Positions 8,388 to 14,653 of a stretch of 25,661 bases of DNA are shown one piece after another (the first letter of the stretch is position 1; the number at the start of each line of letters is the position of its first letter). Position numbers and translations under genes: made by a program. The stretch is from DAOTVS01 sp034436375 (GTDB lineage: Bacteria > Chloroflexota > Anaerolineae > SpSt-313): positions 1 to 25,661 of the forward strand of contig DAOTVS010000042.1 in the NCBI GenBank assembly GCA_034436375.1. Direction: 5' to 3'. The notes beneath the pieces were generated by a model. That model did not search any database. It was not told the origin of the DNA and worked only from the letters and a program-made list of their open reading frames with translations.

Positions 8388-9224
8388 CTACTTCCAGTGC
8401 GCCACCATCATGCCAAAATACGTCGGCGCCGCGTAGGTCGCCTGGGTGCAGGCCAAGTGGGTGGCCTCGAGCACTGTCTGCAGCACGCAGATTCCTGCCA
8501 TACCACAGGCCAGGGCCTTGGGCCGCAGCCCAAGGAGATCACTGACCAACTCACGGCTGGGATTGCGCGCCCAACGCTGCGCCAACCCGTCAAATACCGG
8601 CGCCGATGGATCCTGGCCATAGGGGCCGGAGGCCCGGTGCACATGAGACAGGTCGCCGCTCACCACCAGCGATACCCGCCCGGCAAATGCACGCGCATAC
8701 TCGACGCACACCTGCCCCAGCCCGTCCAGTTCCCCCTGCATCGCCGTCAGATCGCCGGCAATCTTCCGCGGCAGCGAGATCACCACCACTCGCGGCCCAG
8801 CCTCGCCCGCCAGATAGCAGAGGGGCACCGTCTCACCCCACGCCAGGGTGATGGGGTGAGACGGTGCGCCCTGCACAACCCCCTCGGCGGGGAGCCCGGC
8901 AGCCGCCAGGCGCTGCAATAGCGCTTCGGCAGCAGGCCGGTCCGCTTGCCACAGGCGCCGCGAGCCCAACTCGCCAAAGACGTTCGACTCGGTCAGTCGG
9001 TAAAGCAACCCCTGCAGCCGCTCATTGAGATAGACAGCATAGGCAGCGGGCAGGCTCAGGCCATGCACCGCCAGCAAGAGCAAGAGATCCGGCTGCTCGG
9101 CGCGCAGGTCGTGGCCCGCTTGTTCCATCGCCTCATGCAACGGGCGAAAGCCCTCACTGTATGGCTCCTCCAACCCCGGAATGATCTGCATTCCATGGGG
9201 CACCAGGTACGCAGAAACCAGCAT
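8388..9224 (-). CDS. LigB/MEMO-family protein (class III extradiol dioxygenase fold)
   Basis: The protein (278 residues) has the fold signature of the catalytic LigB subunit of protocatechuate 4,5-dioxygenase and of the MEMO/AMMECR1-associated family. It has an early PHG segment (SAYLVPHG), a central GAPSHPITLAWGETVPL strand, the conserved SGDLSHVH motif about two thirds along, and a C-terminal ATYAAPTYFGMMVA. The His residues in PHG, HG (AVHGLSLP) and LSHVH are candidates for the metal site. The start chosen is the ATG at 9224: GGGAGGGG lies 5 bp before it, while the ATG at 9239 would place that site inside the gene. Ring-cleavage activity is possible, but many family members are not dioxygenases, so only the fold is claimed. 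It precedes an alcohol dehydrogenase gene in an apparent operon. Confidence 0.85.
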   Translation of the reverse strand: MLVSAYLVPHGMQIIPGLEEPYSEGFRPLHEAMEQAGHDLRAEQPDLLLLLAVHGLSLPAAYAVYLNERLQGLLYRLTESNVFGELGSRRLWQADRPAAEALLQRLAAAGLPAEGVVQGAPSHPITLAWGETVPLCYLAGEAGPRVVVISLPRKIAGDLTAMQGELDGLGQVCVEYARAFAGRVSLVVSGDLSHVHRASGPYGQDPSAPVFDGLAQRWARNPSRELVSDLLGLRPKALACGMAGICVLQTVLEATHLACTQATYAAPTYFGMMVAHWK

Positions 9225-9260
9225 GATTGCCCCTCCCATACCATGTAATGGCGTCAGGCA

Positions 9261-9289
9261 ATTCTAGCCGCAATCGCGCAAAGACACAA
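9261..9289 (-). promoter_or_regulatory. Possible promoter of the LigB-alcohol dehydrogenase operon
   Basis: On the minus strand TAGAAT (9266-9261) is separated by 17 bp from TTGTGT (9289-9284), about 36 bp before the ATG at 9224. The -10 matches 5 of 6 consensus bases; the -35 only 3 of 6. Confidence 0.4.
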
Positions 9290-9312
9290 AGGCCACGGTC
9301 AGAGGGCAACGC

Positions 9313-10059
9313 TCAATACTCCACCCGGGGCAGGAAGATTGAGGAAGCATTGCCCCCACCGGGCAAGGGCGTCTCGGTGGACGCAGCCGCTTCCACGGCT
9401 GTGGGCGTCGCCGTGGCGGTTGCAGTTGCCGTGGCAGTTGCGGTGAGAGTGGGGGATGCGGTCGCGAGGGGTGTCGGCGTTGGGCAAGGGGTCAGGCTGG
9501 GCGCGGGGGTCATAGTGCTCCCCGTACAATTGGCGCGCTGTGGCGAAGGCGGGCACTGATCCACATTGGTCCAGGTGCCGCCTTCCAGGCGGCTCCAGGA
9601 CCAATCCGGCTTGTTCGTCGTATAGCTGTACCCATCCGCGGGCCCCGAAGGAGGCCGCAGCCACACCTCTCCCCCCGCTGGGCTCAGCTCGATCCCTGTT
9701 TCACTGCCATAGTAGACCAGAAAACCGCCCGCAGGAATGTAGGTGCCCTCGGGAATGGCAAAGGAACGGGTCGCCGCGCCGATGCCCGCCAACTGCCAGC
9801 CGGAAAGGGTGCAGCCGGAAGCGCCATTGTTATAGATCTCGATCCATTGGTCGCCGCTGTTGAGCGCATGATCGCCGTTCCAATCCGAGCGCGGGTCGGC
9901 CAGAAACTCGTTCAGGCGGAGACCAGGGCACTCGTCGGCATTCGCAACCGCAATGGAGGGGCGTGCAAAAAGCTGGCCCCCGGCAGCCTGCGCAGCCGGC
10001 AGGGTCAGAAACAGGAGCACGAGGACGACGAGGCGGCATCGTGCCAATGGCGACCTCAC
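9313..10059 (-). CDS. Secreted lamin-tail-domain protein with Thr/Ala/Pro-rich tail
   Basis: The 248-residue protein begins with a clear signal peptide: basic start, LVVLVLLFLTLP core, AQA cleavage site near residue 25. Residues about 43-160 match the lamin-tail (LTD) immunoglobulin-like fold: LRLNEFLADP, GDQWIEIYN, LSGWQLAG, IPAGGFLVYYG, and the late WSRLEGG and CPPSPQRAN segments. A low-complexity stalk follows, including six Thr-Ala dipeptides in a row, then an end reading IFLPRVEY. LTDs are common in secreted bacterial proteins, often with nucleases or adhesins, but no enzyme domain is present. The stalk and hydrophobic end suggest surface attachment (inference). The start is a GTG overlapping the glycosyltransferase stop by 4 bp, so the pair is probably translationally coupled. 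Confidence 0.85.
   Translation of the reverse strand: MRSPLARCRLVVLVLLFLTLPAAQAAGGQLFARPSIAVANADECPGLRLNEFLADPRSDWNGDHALNSGDQWIEIYNNGASGCTLSGWQLAGIGAATRSFAIPEGTYIPAGGFLVYYGSETGIELSPAGGEVWLRPPSGPADGYSYTTNKPDWSWSRLEGGTWTNVDQCPPSPQRANCTGSTMTPAPSLTPCPTPTPLATASPTLTATATATATATATPTAVEAAASTETPLPGGGNASSIFLPRVEY
9408..9450 (-). repeat. Imperfect 6-bp tandem repeat encoding a Thr-Ala stalk
   Basis: Degenerate ACN-GCN units run through this part of the lamin-tail gene, encoding alternating Thr-Ala. Because the units differ at third positions, they look old rather than freshly slipped. Confidence 0.7.
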
Positions 10060-11288
10060 ATGGCGCGCTTTAACATCCAGTCATAGATAGCGGTGATGGT
10101 CCGGCCGGCGGCAGCCCAACTGTAGCGCACAATCGCTTTTTTGCGCAGTTGCGCCCCCAGGGCACAGCCCCTATCGGGCATCTCCAGGATACGCGCCAGA
10201 GAGCTGGCCAGGGCCTCTCCGGTGCGCTCTTGGGCATAGATTCCTTCTTCGCCCAGATACTCACGGGCCACGGGCGTCTCAAAGGCCACTGTCGGCATCG
10301 CCATAGACATATAGTTGAGGATCTTGCCGCATCCCTCCGTAGCCGAGAGCTTGGGCGCCACGGCGATATCGCCCAGGCCCAGCCAGCGAGCCAGATGCTC
10401 ATAGGGCATGCGGCCGGTGAAGATCATGCGGTCAGCCATACCCATCTGCGCCGCCTGGCGGCGATAGTGCTCAACCCCCGGATAGCCCATAACCAGGAAA
10501 TAGACCTCGGGATGGCATGAGCGCAAGTACGCGGCCGCCTGCATCAATTGCGGCAGCCCCTGATACTCGGCCAAAAGGCCCACATAAGCAATAACGGGCG
10601 CATCGGCCGGCAGGCCCAGGCTGGCGCGGTCCGCATAAAAGGCCTCATCGCGGACTCGCGGCCGGAAAAGGTCCGCGTTGACGCAATCGGGCACGGTCTG
10701 CACCACATCCTGCCGGCAACCGAACTCGTTGCGCAGCAGGCGCGTGGCCAGGTGCGAGCTGGTGATCACCGCATCTGCGGAACGGTCCAACAGGCCTTCC
10801 AACCGATAGAGGGGATTGTAGAGCCGCCCCTTGGGGTGCAGAAAATGGTGGTCCACCATTTCATTAGTCAGGCTGCCCTGAAAGTCAAAGAGCATGGGCA
10901 CCCGCCACAGGCGGCTGGCCACGTGGCCGATCAGGGCACCTTCGTGTAAATGAGCGTGGATCACATCGGGCCGCTCGCGCATCATGAGCGCCCCTATCTT
11001 GAGCGCCAACAGGGCATCAAAAGCAAGCTTGTGGCGCGAGGAGCCGACCTCATAGTGCGTGTGCCATGGGACGGGTAGAGTGCGGCGCACATCAAGCCCC
11101 TGCACATCGCGCCCTTTGTTATAGGTCACCACGGTCACCCGGTGCCCCATCTGCTGCAGGATACGGGCTTCCTCCAGGATGCGCACATGGCAACCATAGT
11201 CTCCAAAGAACGAAGTTGGCGCAATCATGAGGACGCGCCGTGGTGATTGCTGCTCTTGCCTCTTCTGCCATGAGACTGCTGTGTTCAT
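10056..11288 (-). CDS. Glycosyltransferase, GT4-type (GT-B fold)
   Basis: This 410-residue protein has the usual two-domain GT-B layout. The N-terminal domain opens with VLMIAPTSFFGDYGCHVR and contains PDVIHAHLHEG. A linker with ITSSHLATRLL follows, and the C-terminal domain starts near VIAYVGLLAEYQG, with the donor-site region LSATEGCGKILNYMSMAMP. The second Glu of the common E-x7-E motif is replaced (Asn/Tyr at that place), which is uncommon but seen in some GT4 branches. It would transfer a sugar from a nucleotide sugar to a lipid, glycan or protein acceptor. No promoter of good quality is seen in the 175 bp upstream. It overlaps the secreted lamin-tail gene by 4 bp (GTGA), which raises the possibility that it glycosylates that protein's Thr-rich stalk (inference). 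Confidence 0.9.
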   Translation of the reverse strand: MNTAVSWQKRQEQQSPRRVLMIAPTSFFGDYGCHVRILEEARILQQMGHRVTVVTYNKGRDVQGLDVRRTLPVPWHTHYEVGSSRHKLAFDALLALKIGALMMRERPDVIHAHLHEGALIGHVASRLWRVPMLFDFQGSLTNEMVDHHFLHPKGRLYNPLYRLEGLLDRSADAVITSSHLATRLLRNEFGCRQDVVQTVPDCVNADLFRPRVRDEAFYADRASLGLPADAPVIAYVGLLAEYQGLPQLMQAAAYLRSCHPEVYFLVMGYPGVEHYRRQAAQMGMADRMIFTGRMPYEHLARWLGLGDIAVAPKLSATEGCGKILNYMSMAMPTVAFETPVAREYLGEEGIYAQERTGEALASSLARILEMPDRGCALGAQLRKKAIVRYSWAAAGRTITAIYDWMLKRAM

Positions 11289-11463
11289 TGCTCTTCAGGC
11301 CCAGAATACTCGGAAACCGGTCGAAACCGGCATCGATGTTTCCCCCATTACCGCCACATCCGGGAGCGGTGCGCGCCGCCCGGCCAGCAGTGGCGTTCTC
11401 CTCTTTTGCGGTGCGCTGCGTTGTCACAGCCACCACTATAGACGTGGAAGCACGCTCAGGGTT
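11289..11463. other. Intergenic region without a recognised gene
   Basis: This 175-bp gap lies between two minus-strand genes. It contains a short direct repeat of GAAACCGG near 11313 and 11323 and weak minus-strand -10-like sequences (TATAGT at 11440-11435, TATTCT at 11308-11303) without matching -35 boxes. Confidence 0.4.
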
Positions 11464-12384
11464 TCACCGCAGACCAAACAAACGCCGCACCCCCACACCC
11501 CGATAGTCTGTCTTGGGTTGGGGCGCTGCCGTATCGCCGCGATCCCAGGCCTCGCGCGCCTCTTGCAGGCGGGCAAGGCTGGCCTGCCGCTCTTCCGGCG
11601 CCGCCGCCAGCAGGTCGCGCAGGTCTTGCAGCGCATCCTGAGCCGCAGCAAGCCAGCGATCCACCTGCTCACGGTTGGCCGCAGCCACCTCCACCCCCTC
11701 GGTCGCCGTACCGCCCTGCGCCATCAGCAATTGCAAAAAGCGCCCGCCGCCCAGAGTGACAATCTCACGCCAGGCTGGGCTGTCGCTCATCGCCCGCAGA
11801 GCAGCCAGGCTGAGCATGACGGGCAGTTGATCCAGCGCCGCCGCCAGGCCGTCGTGCTCCACCGCATCGAAAAAGCGCGGCCTGGCGCCTACGGCCTGGG
11901 CCAGGTCGGCGGCGCGATCGATCGCACCAGCAGGGGCCCTTGCGCCGGGGCAGAGGCAATAAACCGTATCCCTGAACATCTCAGCAGAGGGGCTCAGGCG
12001 GCGCCCACGGGCGCCAACGGGGTCACCCCCCACAAAGCTCACTTCGCGGGGGAGGCTCTCCTCTGCCCACGCCAGTACAGGCGCCTTGACCGGGGCCGTA
12101 TCGGTCACCAGACAACCGGCCTTGAGCGCCGGGCCGATCACCGCAAGCGTCTCTCGAACGCCTTCCATGGGAAGGGCCAGGATCACCAGATCCGCCCCGT
12201 CGCAGGCCGCAGGCAGATTCCACTGCGTGCGGTCTACCGCACCAGCCTTGTGCGCCGCCGCTGCCGCTGCGGGCTGGCGGTCATGCCCGGTGATACGCAA
12301 CTCGGCGCTCGCCTTTTTCAGGGCCAGCCCGAGTGAAGTGCCTGTAACACCCAGACCTATAATGGCAATGCGAAAATCAGCCAT
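11464..12384 (-). CDS. Prephenate/arogenate dehydrogenase-like protein (TyrA family)
   Basis: This 306-residue protein has an N-terminal NAD(P)-binding Rossmann domain (IAIIGLGVTGTSLGLALK) followed by ADLVILALPMEGV and VTDTAPVK. The helical dimerisation domain contains FVGGDPVGARG, in the position of the prephenate-site GSHPMAG-like loop, and VEHDGLAAALDQLPVMLS, matching the conserved HD...SQLPH region. It probably performs oxidative decarboxylation of prephenate or arogenate in tyrosine synthesis. However, the prephenate-loop His is replaced by Asp (GGDPVGA) and the LPH His by Val, so the substrate may differ. The start is the ATG at 12384, with CTGGAG about 7 bp upstream; an in-frame extension to 12501 reads Arg/Cys-rich and overlaps the upstream gene, so it is rejected. 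It is third in a minus-strand group with an HD protein and an M50 protease. Confidence 0.8.
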   Translation of the reverse strand: MADFRIAIIGLGVTGTSLGLALKKASAELRITGHDRQPAAAAAAHKAGAVDRTQWNLPAACDGADLVILALPMEGVRETLAVIGPALKAGCLVTDTAPVKAPVLAWAEESLPREVSFVGGDPVGARGRRLSPSAEMFRDTVYCLCPGARAPAGAIDRAADLAQAVGARPRFFDAVEHDGLAAALDQLPVMLSLAALRAMSDSPAWREIVTLGGGRFLQLLMAQGGTATEGVEVAAANREQVDRWLAAAQDALQDLRDLLAAAPEERQASLARLQEAREAWDRGDTAAPQPKTDYRGVGVRRLFGLR

Positions 12385-12418
12385 CAAAAACTCCAGATTG
12401 GTCCACCGCCACGCCCTC

Positions 12419-12910
12419 TTACGACGCCTCGTCGGCTGCTTGCAGTGCCGCCAACCGGGCCCGATCCGCTTCCGGCCAGGGCAACTGCGCCGGACGCACA
12501 TGGTGGTGACGGATCAGCTCAACCGACCCTACCCCGCCGCCGGCTGCAGCCACACGCCGGGCGCCCAACTCGGCATGGTCTCTCAGCGCGGCAAGCCCTC
12601 CAGCAGCGCGATCAAGCCACCCGGGCGCAAAACGGCCCAGCACTACGTAGAGAACCCGATGCCAGAGAAAAATACATTGCCCGCTCTTGCCCACATCATG
12701 GAGCAAGGCTGCCACAGCCAGTTCCTGTGGCAGAGGACCCGGCAGTGCGGCGCTCAACGCACGTAAAGTGCGCAGCGCGTGAGCACGGTCAGCGCGAGGC
12801 ATCGCGCAGTAGAGCTCGCGCAACCCTGACTTGAGCTCTATCGGCGCCTCTGCCGGCGGCCGCGCCGTCAACGCCTGCCAAAACTGCCACAGACGATAAA
12901 CAGGCCGCAC
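12419..12910 (-). CDS. HD-domain (HDIG-like) phosphohydrolase
   Basis: This is a small 163-residue protein with an HD metal-dependent phosphohydrolase core. H44 lies in RAHALRTL, the HD pair H71-D72 in ALLHDVGK, then DHAELGARR (H112) and a triple His at 135-137 (LIRHHHVRP). This spacing is that of HDIG/HD-GYP-like cores, which usually cleave phosphodiesters or phosphomonoesters of nucleotides. The N-terminal 40 residues (RPVYRLWQFWQALTA) recur in short HD proteins of unknown function. Start is GTG, 5 bp after the stop of the M50 protease gene, and its own stop is 34 bp before tyrA, so the three are probably one transcript. Substrate unknown. Confidence 0.87.
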   Translation of the reverse strand: MRPVYRLWQFWQALTARPPAEAPIELKSGLRELYCAMPRADRAHALRTLRALSAALPGPLPQELAVAALLHDVGKSGQCIFLWHRVLYVVLGRFAPGWLDRAAGGLAALRDHAELGARRVAAAGGGVGSVELIRHHHVRPAQLPWPEADRARLAALQAADEAS

Positions 12911-12915
12911 CCGCC

Positions 12916-13569
12916 TTACCCCAGGCCGACCAGCTTGGCCAGGAGGCCGAAGATCGGCTGTATCAGGATCGTCAGAATCGGAAAGCGAAACACATAGCCC
13001 GCCATGATCAATATCAGCAGGATCATAGAGCCCTGTGCCTCAATGCGCTCGAGCTGCCCCACCAGTGTAGAGGCCCCGCGGGTGCGGATGCTGGACACGA
13101 TGCCCATGAGCACATGAAAGCCGTCGAGCATCGGCAAAGGCAGAATATTGAAAGCGGCCAGACCCAGGTTGAGCGCCGCCATCTGGACCAAGATACTCAT
13201 CACGGCCAACGGCATCGTCGGCGCCAGGTGCAGCACCACCGAGAACACGAGCGCCAAAAGCAGGTTGGAAATCGGCCCGCCCAAAGCCACGATCGCCATG
13301 CCCAGGCGACGGCCCGGGCGCAGGTTCCATGGATTGACCGGCGTTGGCTTGCCCCAACCGATACCAAAACCGGTGATCGCCGTGATCAGCATCATGATGC
13401 TGCCCAGCGGATCCAGGTGCACCAGCGGATTCAAGGAAAGACGGCCCATGCGCTCAGCTGTTGGGTCGCCTAACTGCCGCGCCACCAGAGCGTGGCTGAA
13501 TTCATGTATGGTTATGGCCACCACCAGGCCCACGAGAATAGCAATAAGCTGCACAAAATTAAAGGGCAT
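12916..13569 (-). CDS. Site-2-type membrane zinc metalloprotease (peptidase M50)
   Basis: This 217-residue integral membrane protein has M50 motifs. H22-E23-x-x-H26 lies in the first helix (ITIHEFSHALVA) and D149 in NILPLPMLDG, completing the zinc site. Further membrane helices are near 55-70, 90-115, 120-147 and 185-205. It is the short form without a PDZ domain, seen widely in Gram-positive bacteria, Chloroflexota and archaea. Such proteases cut membrane-embedded regulators or signal remnants. The ribosome site is weak. It is first in a minus-strand group with an HD protein and a TyrA-like dehydrogenase and is divergent from a two-component system, which may be chance or may hint at signal-linked proteolysis (inference). 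Confidence 0.92.
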   Translation of the reverse strand: MPFNFVQLIAILVGLVVAITIHEFSHALVARQLGDPTAERMGRLSLNPLVHLDPLGSIMMLITAITGFGIGWGKPTPVNPWNLRPGRRLGMAIVALGGPISNLLLALVFSVVLHLAPTMPLAVMSILVQMAALNLGLAAFNILPLPMLDGFHVLMGIVSSIRTRGASTLVGQLERIEAQGSMILLILIMAGYVFRFPILTILIQPIFGLLAKLVGLG

Positions 13570-13610
13570 GGATTGTGCTCAAATGGACCTCCCCCAGCAA
13601 TCTGCGGCCC

Positions 13611-13619
13611 ATTATAGCA
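13611..13619 (-). promoter_or_regulatory. Extended -10 promoter for the M50 protease operon
   Basis: On the minus strand TGCTATAAT reads as an extended -10 (TGn plus perfect TATAAT), about 42 bp before the protease ATG. No good -35 is seen at 17 bp (TACCCA), which fits an extended -10 promoter. Confidence 0.65.
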
Positions 13620-13738
13620 CAAAGCTGGGCTTTTGGGTATCTCCTCTAGCTCTGCCTGCTGGCCCGATCTGCAAAGGAAATCAGGGCCAGTTGGTGACTC
13701 ATGCAGATAGAAAATACAATCATCGTCAGGCGATGACA

Positions 13739-13767
13739 TTGTCAGCCGCCATGGAAGCTCGTATAAT
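13739..13767 (+). promoter_or_regulatory. Sigma70-type promoter of the response regulator gene
   Basis: TTGTCA (13739-13744) and TATAAT (13762-13767) are 17 bp apart. The start codon at 13802 follows 34 bp later with GAGG at 13791-13794. The match is 11 of 12 consensus bases. Confidence 0.8.
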
Positions 13768-13801
13768 ACACCGTGCGCTCTACCTTAACGGAGGCCGCGA
13801 G

Positions 13802-14503
13802 ATGGGCGCTTTGATACTGGTCGTCGACGACGACGTCGATGTGGCAGAAACGGTGCAGCGCACTCTGCTGCGTGCCGGGCACGATGTGCTGGTATCGTAT
13901 CGGGGGCTGGAAGCGCTACAAATCGCGGAGGAACGCCGCCCCGATTTGGTCGTGCTCGACATCCGTATGCCAGGCATAGACGGGATACAGGTTTGCCGGC
14001 GGCTGCGCACCACGGTAGGCCTGAGCCGCATGCCTGTGCTATTTCTCTCTGCCAAGAGCGAAGTGAACGACCGCCTAGAGGGCTTCGAAGCTGGCGCCGA
14101 TGACTATATCACCAAGCCCTTCGACCTGCGTGAGCTCGAGTTGCGAGTTAAAGCCCTGCTGCGGCGCACCAAACAGGGCGAGGCGGCCACAGCCCCGGGC
14201 GAGGTGCATGTCGGCGAGATGACCTTGAACTGCAATACCTTTGAACTCACCGCCGGCAGCCGCTCGGTGCTGCTGACGCCGGTAGAGTATGACCTGATCC
14301 TCTTCTTAATGCGCCATCCGGGCCAGGTCTTTTCGGCTGCGCTGCTCCTGCAAGAAGTCTGGGGCTATCCGCCGGGCATGGGTACGACTGACCTGGTGCG
14401 CGTGCACATCAAAAACCTGCGCGACAAGATCGAGCTGGATGCGCAACACCCGCGGTTTATCCGCAACATCCCCCGCCGTGGCTATGCGGTCTTTGCCGAC
14501 TGA
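13802..14503 (+). CDS. OmpR/PhoB-type response regulator
   Basis: The protein (233 residues) has a receiver domain with acidic pocket D9-D10, phospho-acceptor D53 in LVVLDIRMPG, and the conserved Lys in YITKPFD. It is followed by a winged-helix DNA-binding domain of the OmpR type (LTPVEYDLILFLMRHPGQ, then LVRVHIKNLRDKIE and FIRNIPRRGYA). It should bind direct-repeat promoter sites once phosphorylated. Start is the ATG at 13802, with GAGG 7 bp upstream and a near-consensus promoter further up; the frame is open far upstream but that part is antisense to the M50 gene. The REC-GAF-kinase gene follows 150 bp later and is the likely partner. Confidence 0.95.
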   Translation: MGALILVVDDDVDVAETVQRTLLRAGHDVLVSYRGLEALQIAEERRPDLVVLDIRMPGIDGIQVCRRLRTTVGLSRMPVLFLSAKSEVNDRLEGFEAGADDYITKPFDLRELELRVKALLRRTKQGEAATAPGEVHVGEMTLNCNTFELTAGSRSVLLTPVEYDLILFLMRHPGQVFSAALLLQEVWGYPPGMGTTDLVRVHIKNLRDKIELDAQHPRFIRNIPRRGYAVFAD

Positions 14504-14653
14504 ACCAGGCCCGGGGCAAGGCTAGCATGGCCTGGGGAGGGTCCATGCGGATTCCGCCCTGGCTTCAGCCTGGTGGTGCTCTGCTTTCGCCATCCATCGT
14601 CAGGCGCCGATGAGGGCGCCCACCCGTTCAGCAGCACCGGAAGGATACCCTGT
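14504..14653 (+). other. Intergenic spacer in the two-component pair with short hairpins
   Basis: This 150-bp gap contains CCAGGCC (14506-14512) facing GGCCTGG (14528-14534), and GGCGCC repeated at 14603 and 14615, which can form a small stem. No T-tract or clear promoter is seen. It may lower read-through into the kinase gene. Confidence 0.35.

Noticed and set aside
9403..9450. Possible CRISPR-like or minisatellite array
   Set aside because: The 6-bp periodicity is explained by alternating Thr-Ala codons in the lamin-tail gene, and there are no spacers.
11227..12336. Plus-strand open frame of 369 codons opposite the TyrA-like gene
   Set aside because: No motif, low-complexity Arg/His/Gln composition, and antisense to a clear Rossmann protein.
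12385..12501. 39-codon N-terminal extension of the TyrA-like protein
   Set aside because: Arg/Cys-rich, overlaps the HD-protein gene, and the Rossmann fold starts at the ATG at 12384 with its own ribosome site.
13148..13801. Upstream extension of the response regulator frame
   Set aside because: It runs antisense to the M50 protease gene and across both promoters; the receiver domain begins precisely at the ATG at 13802.
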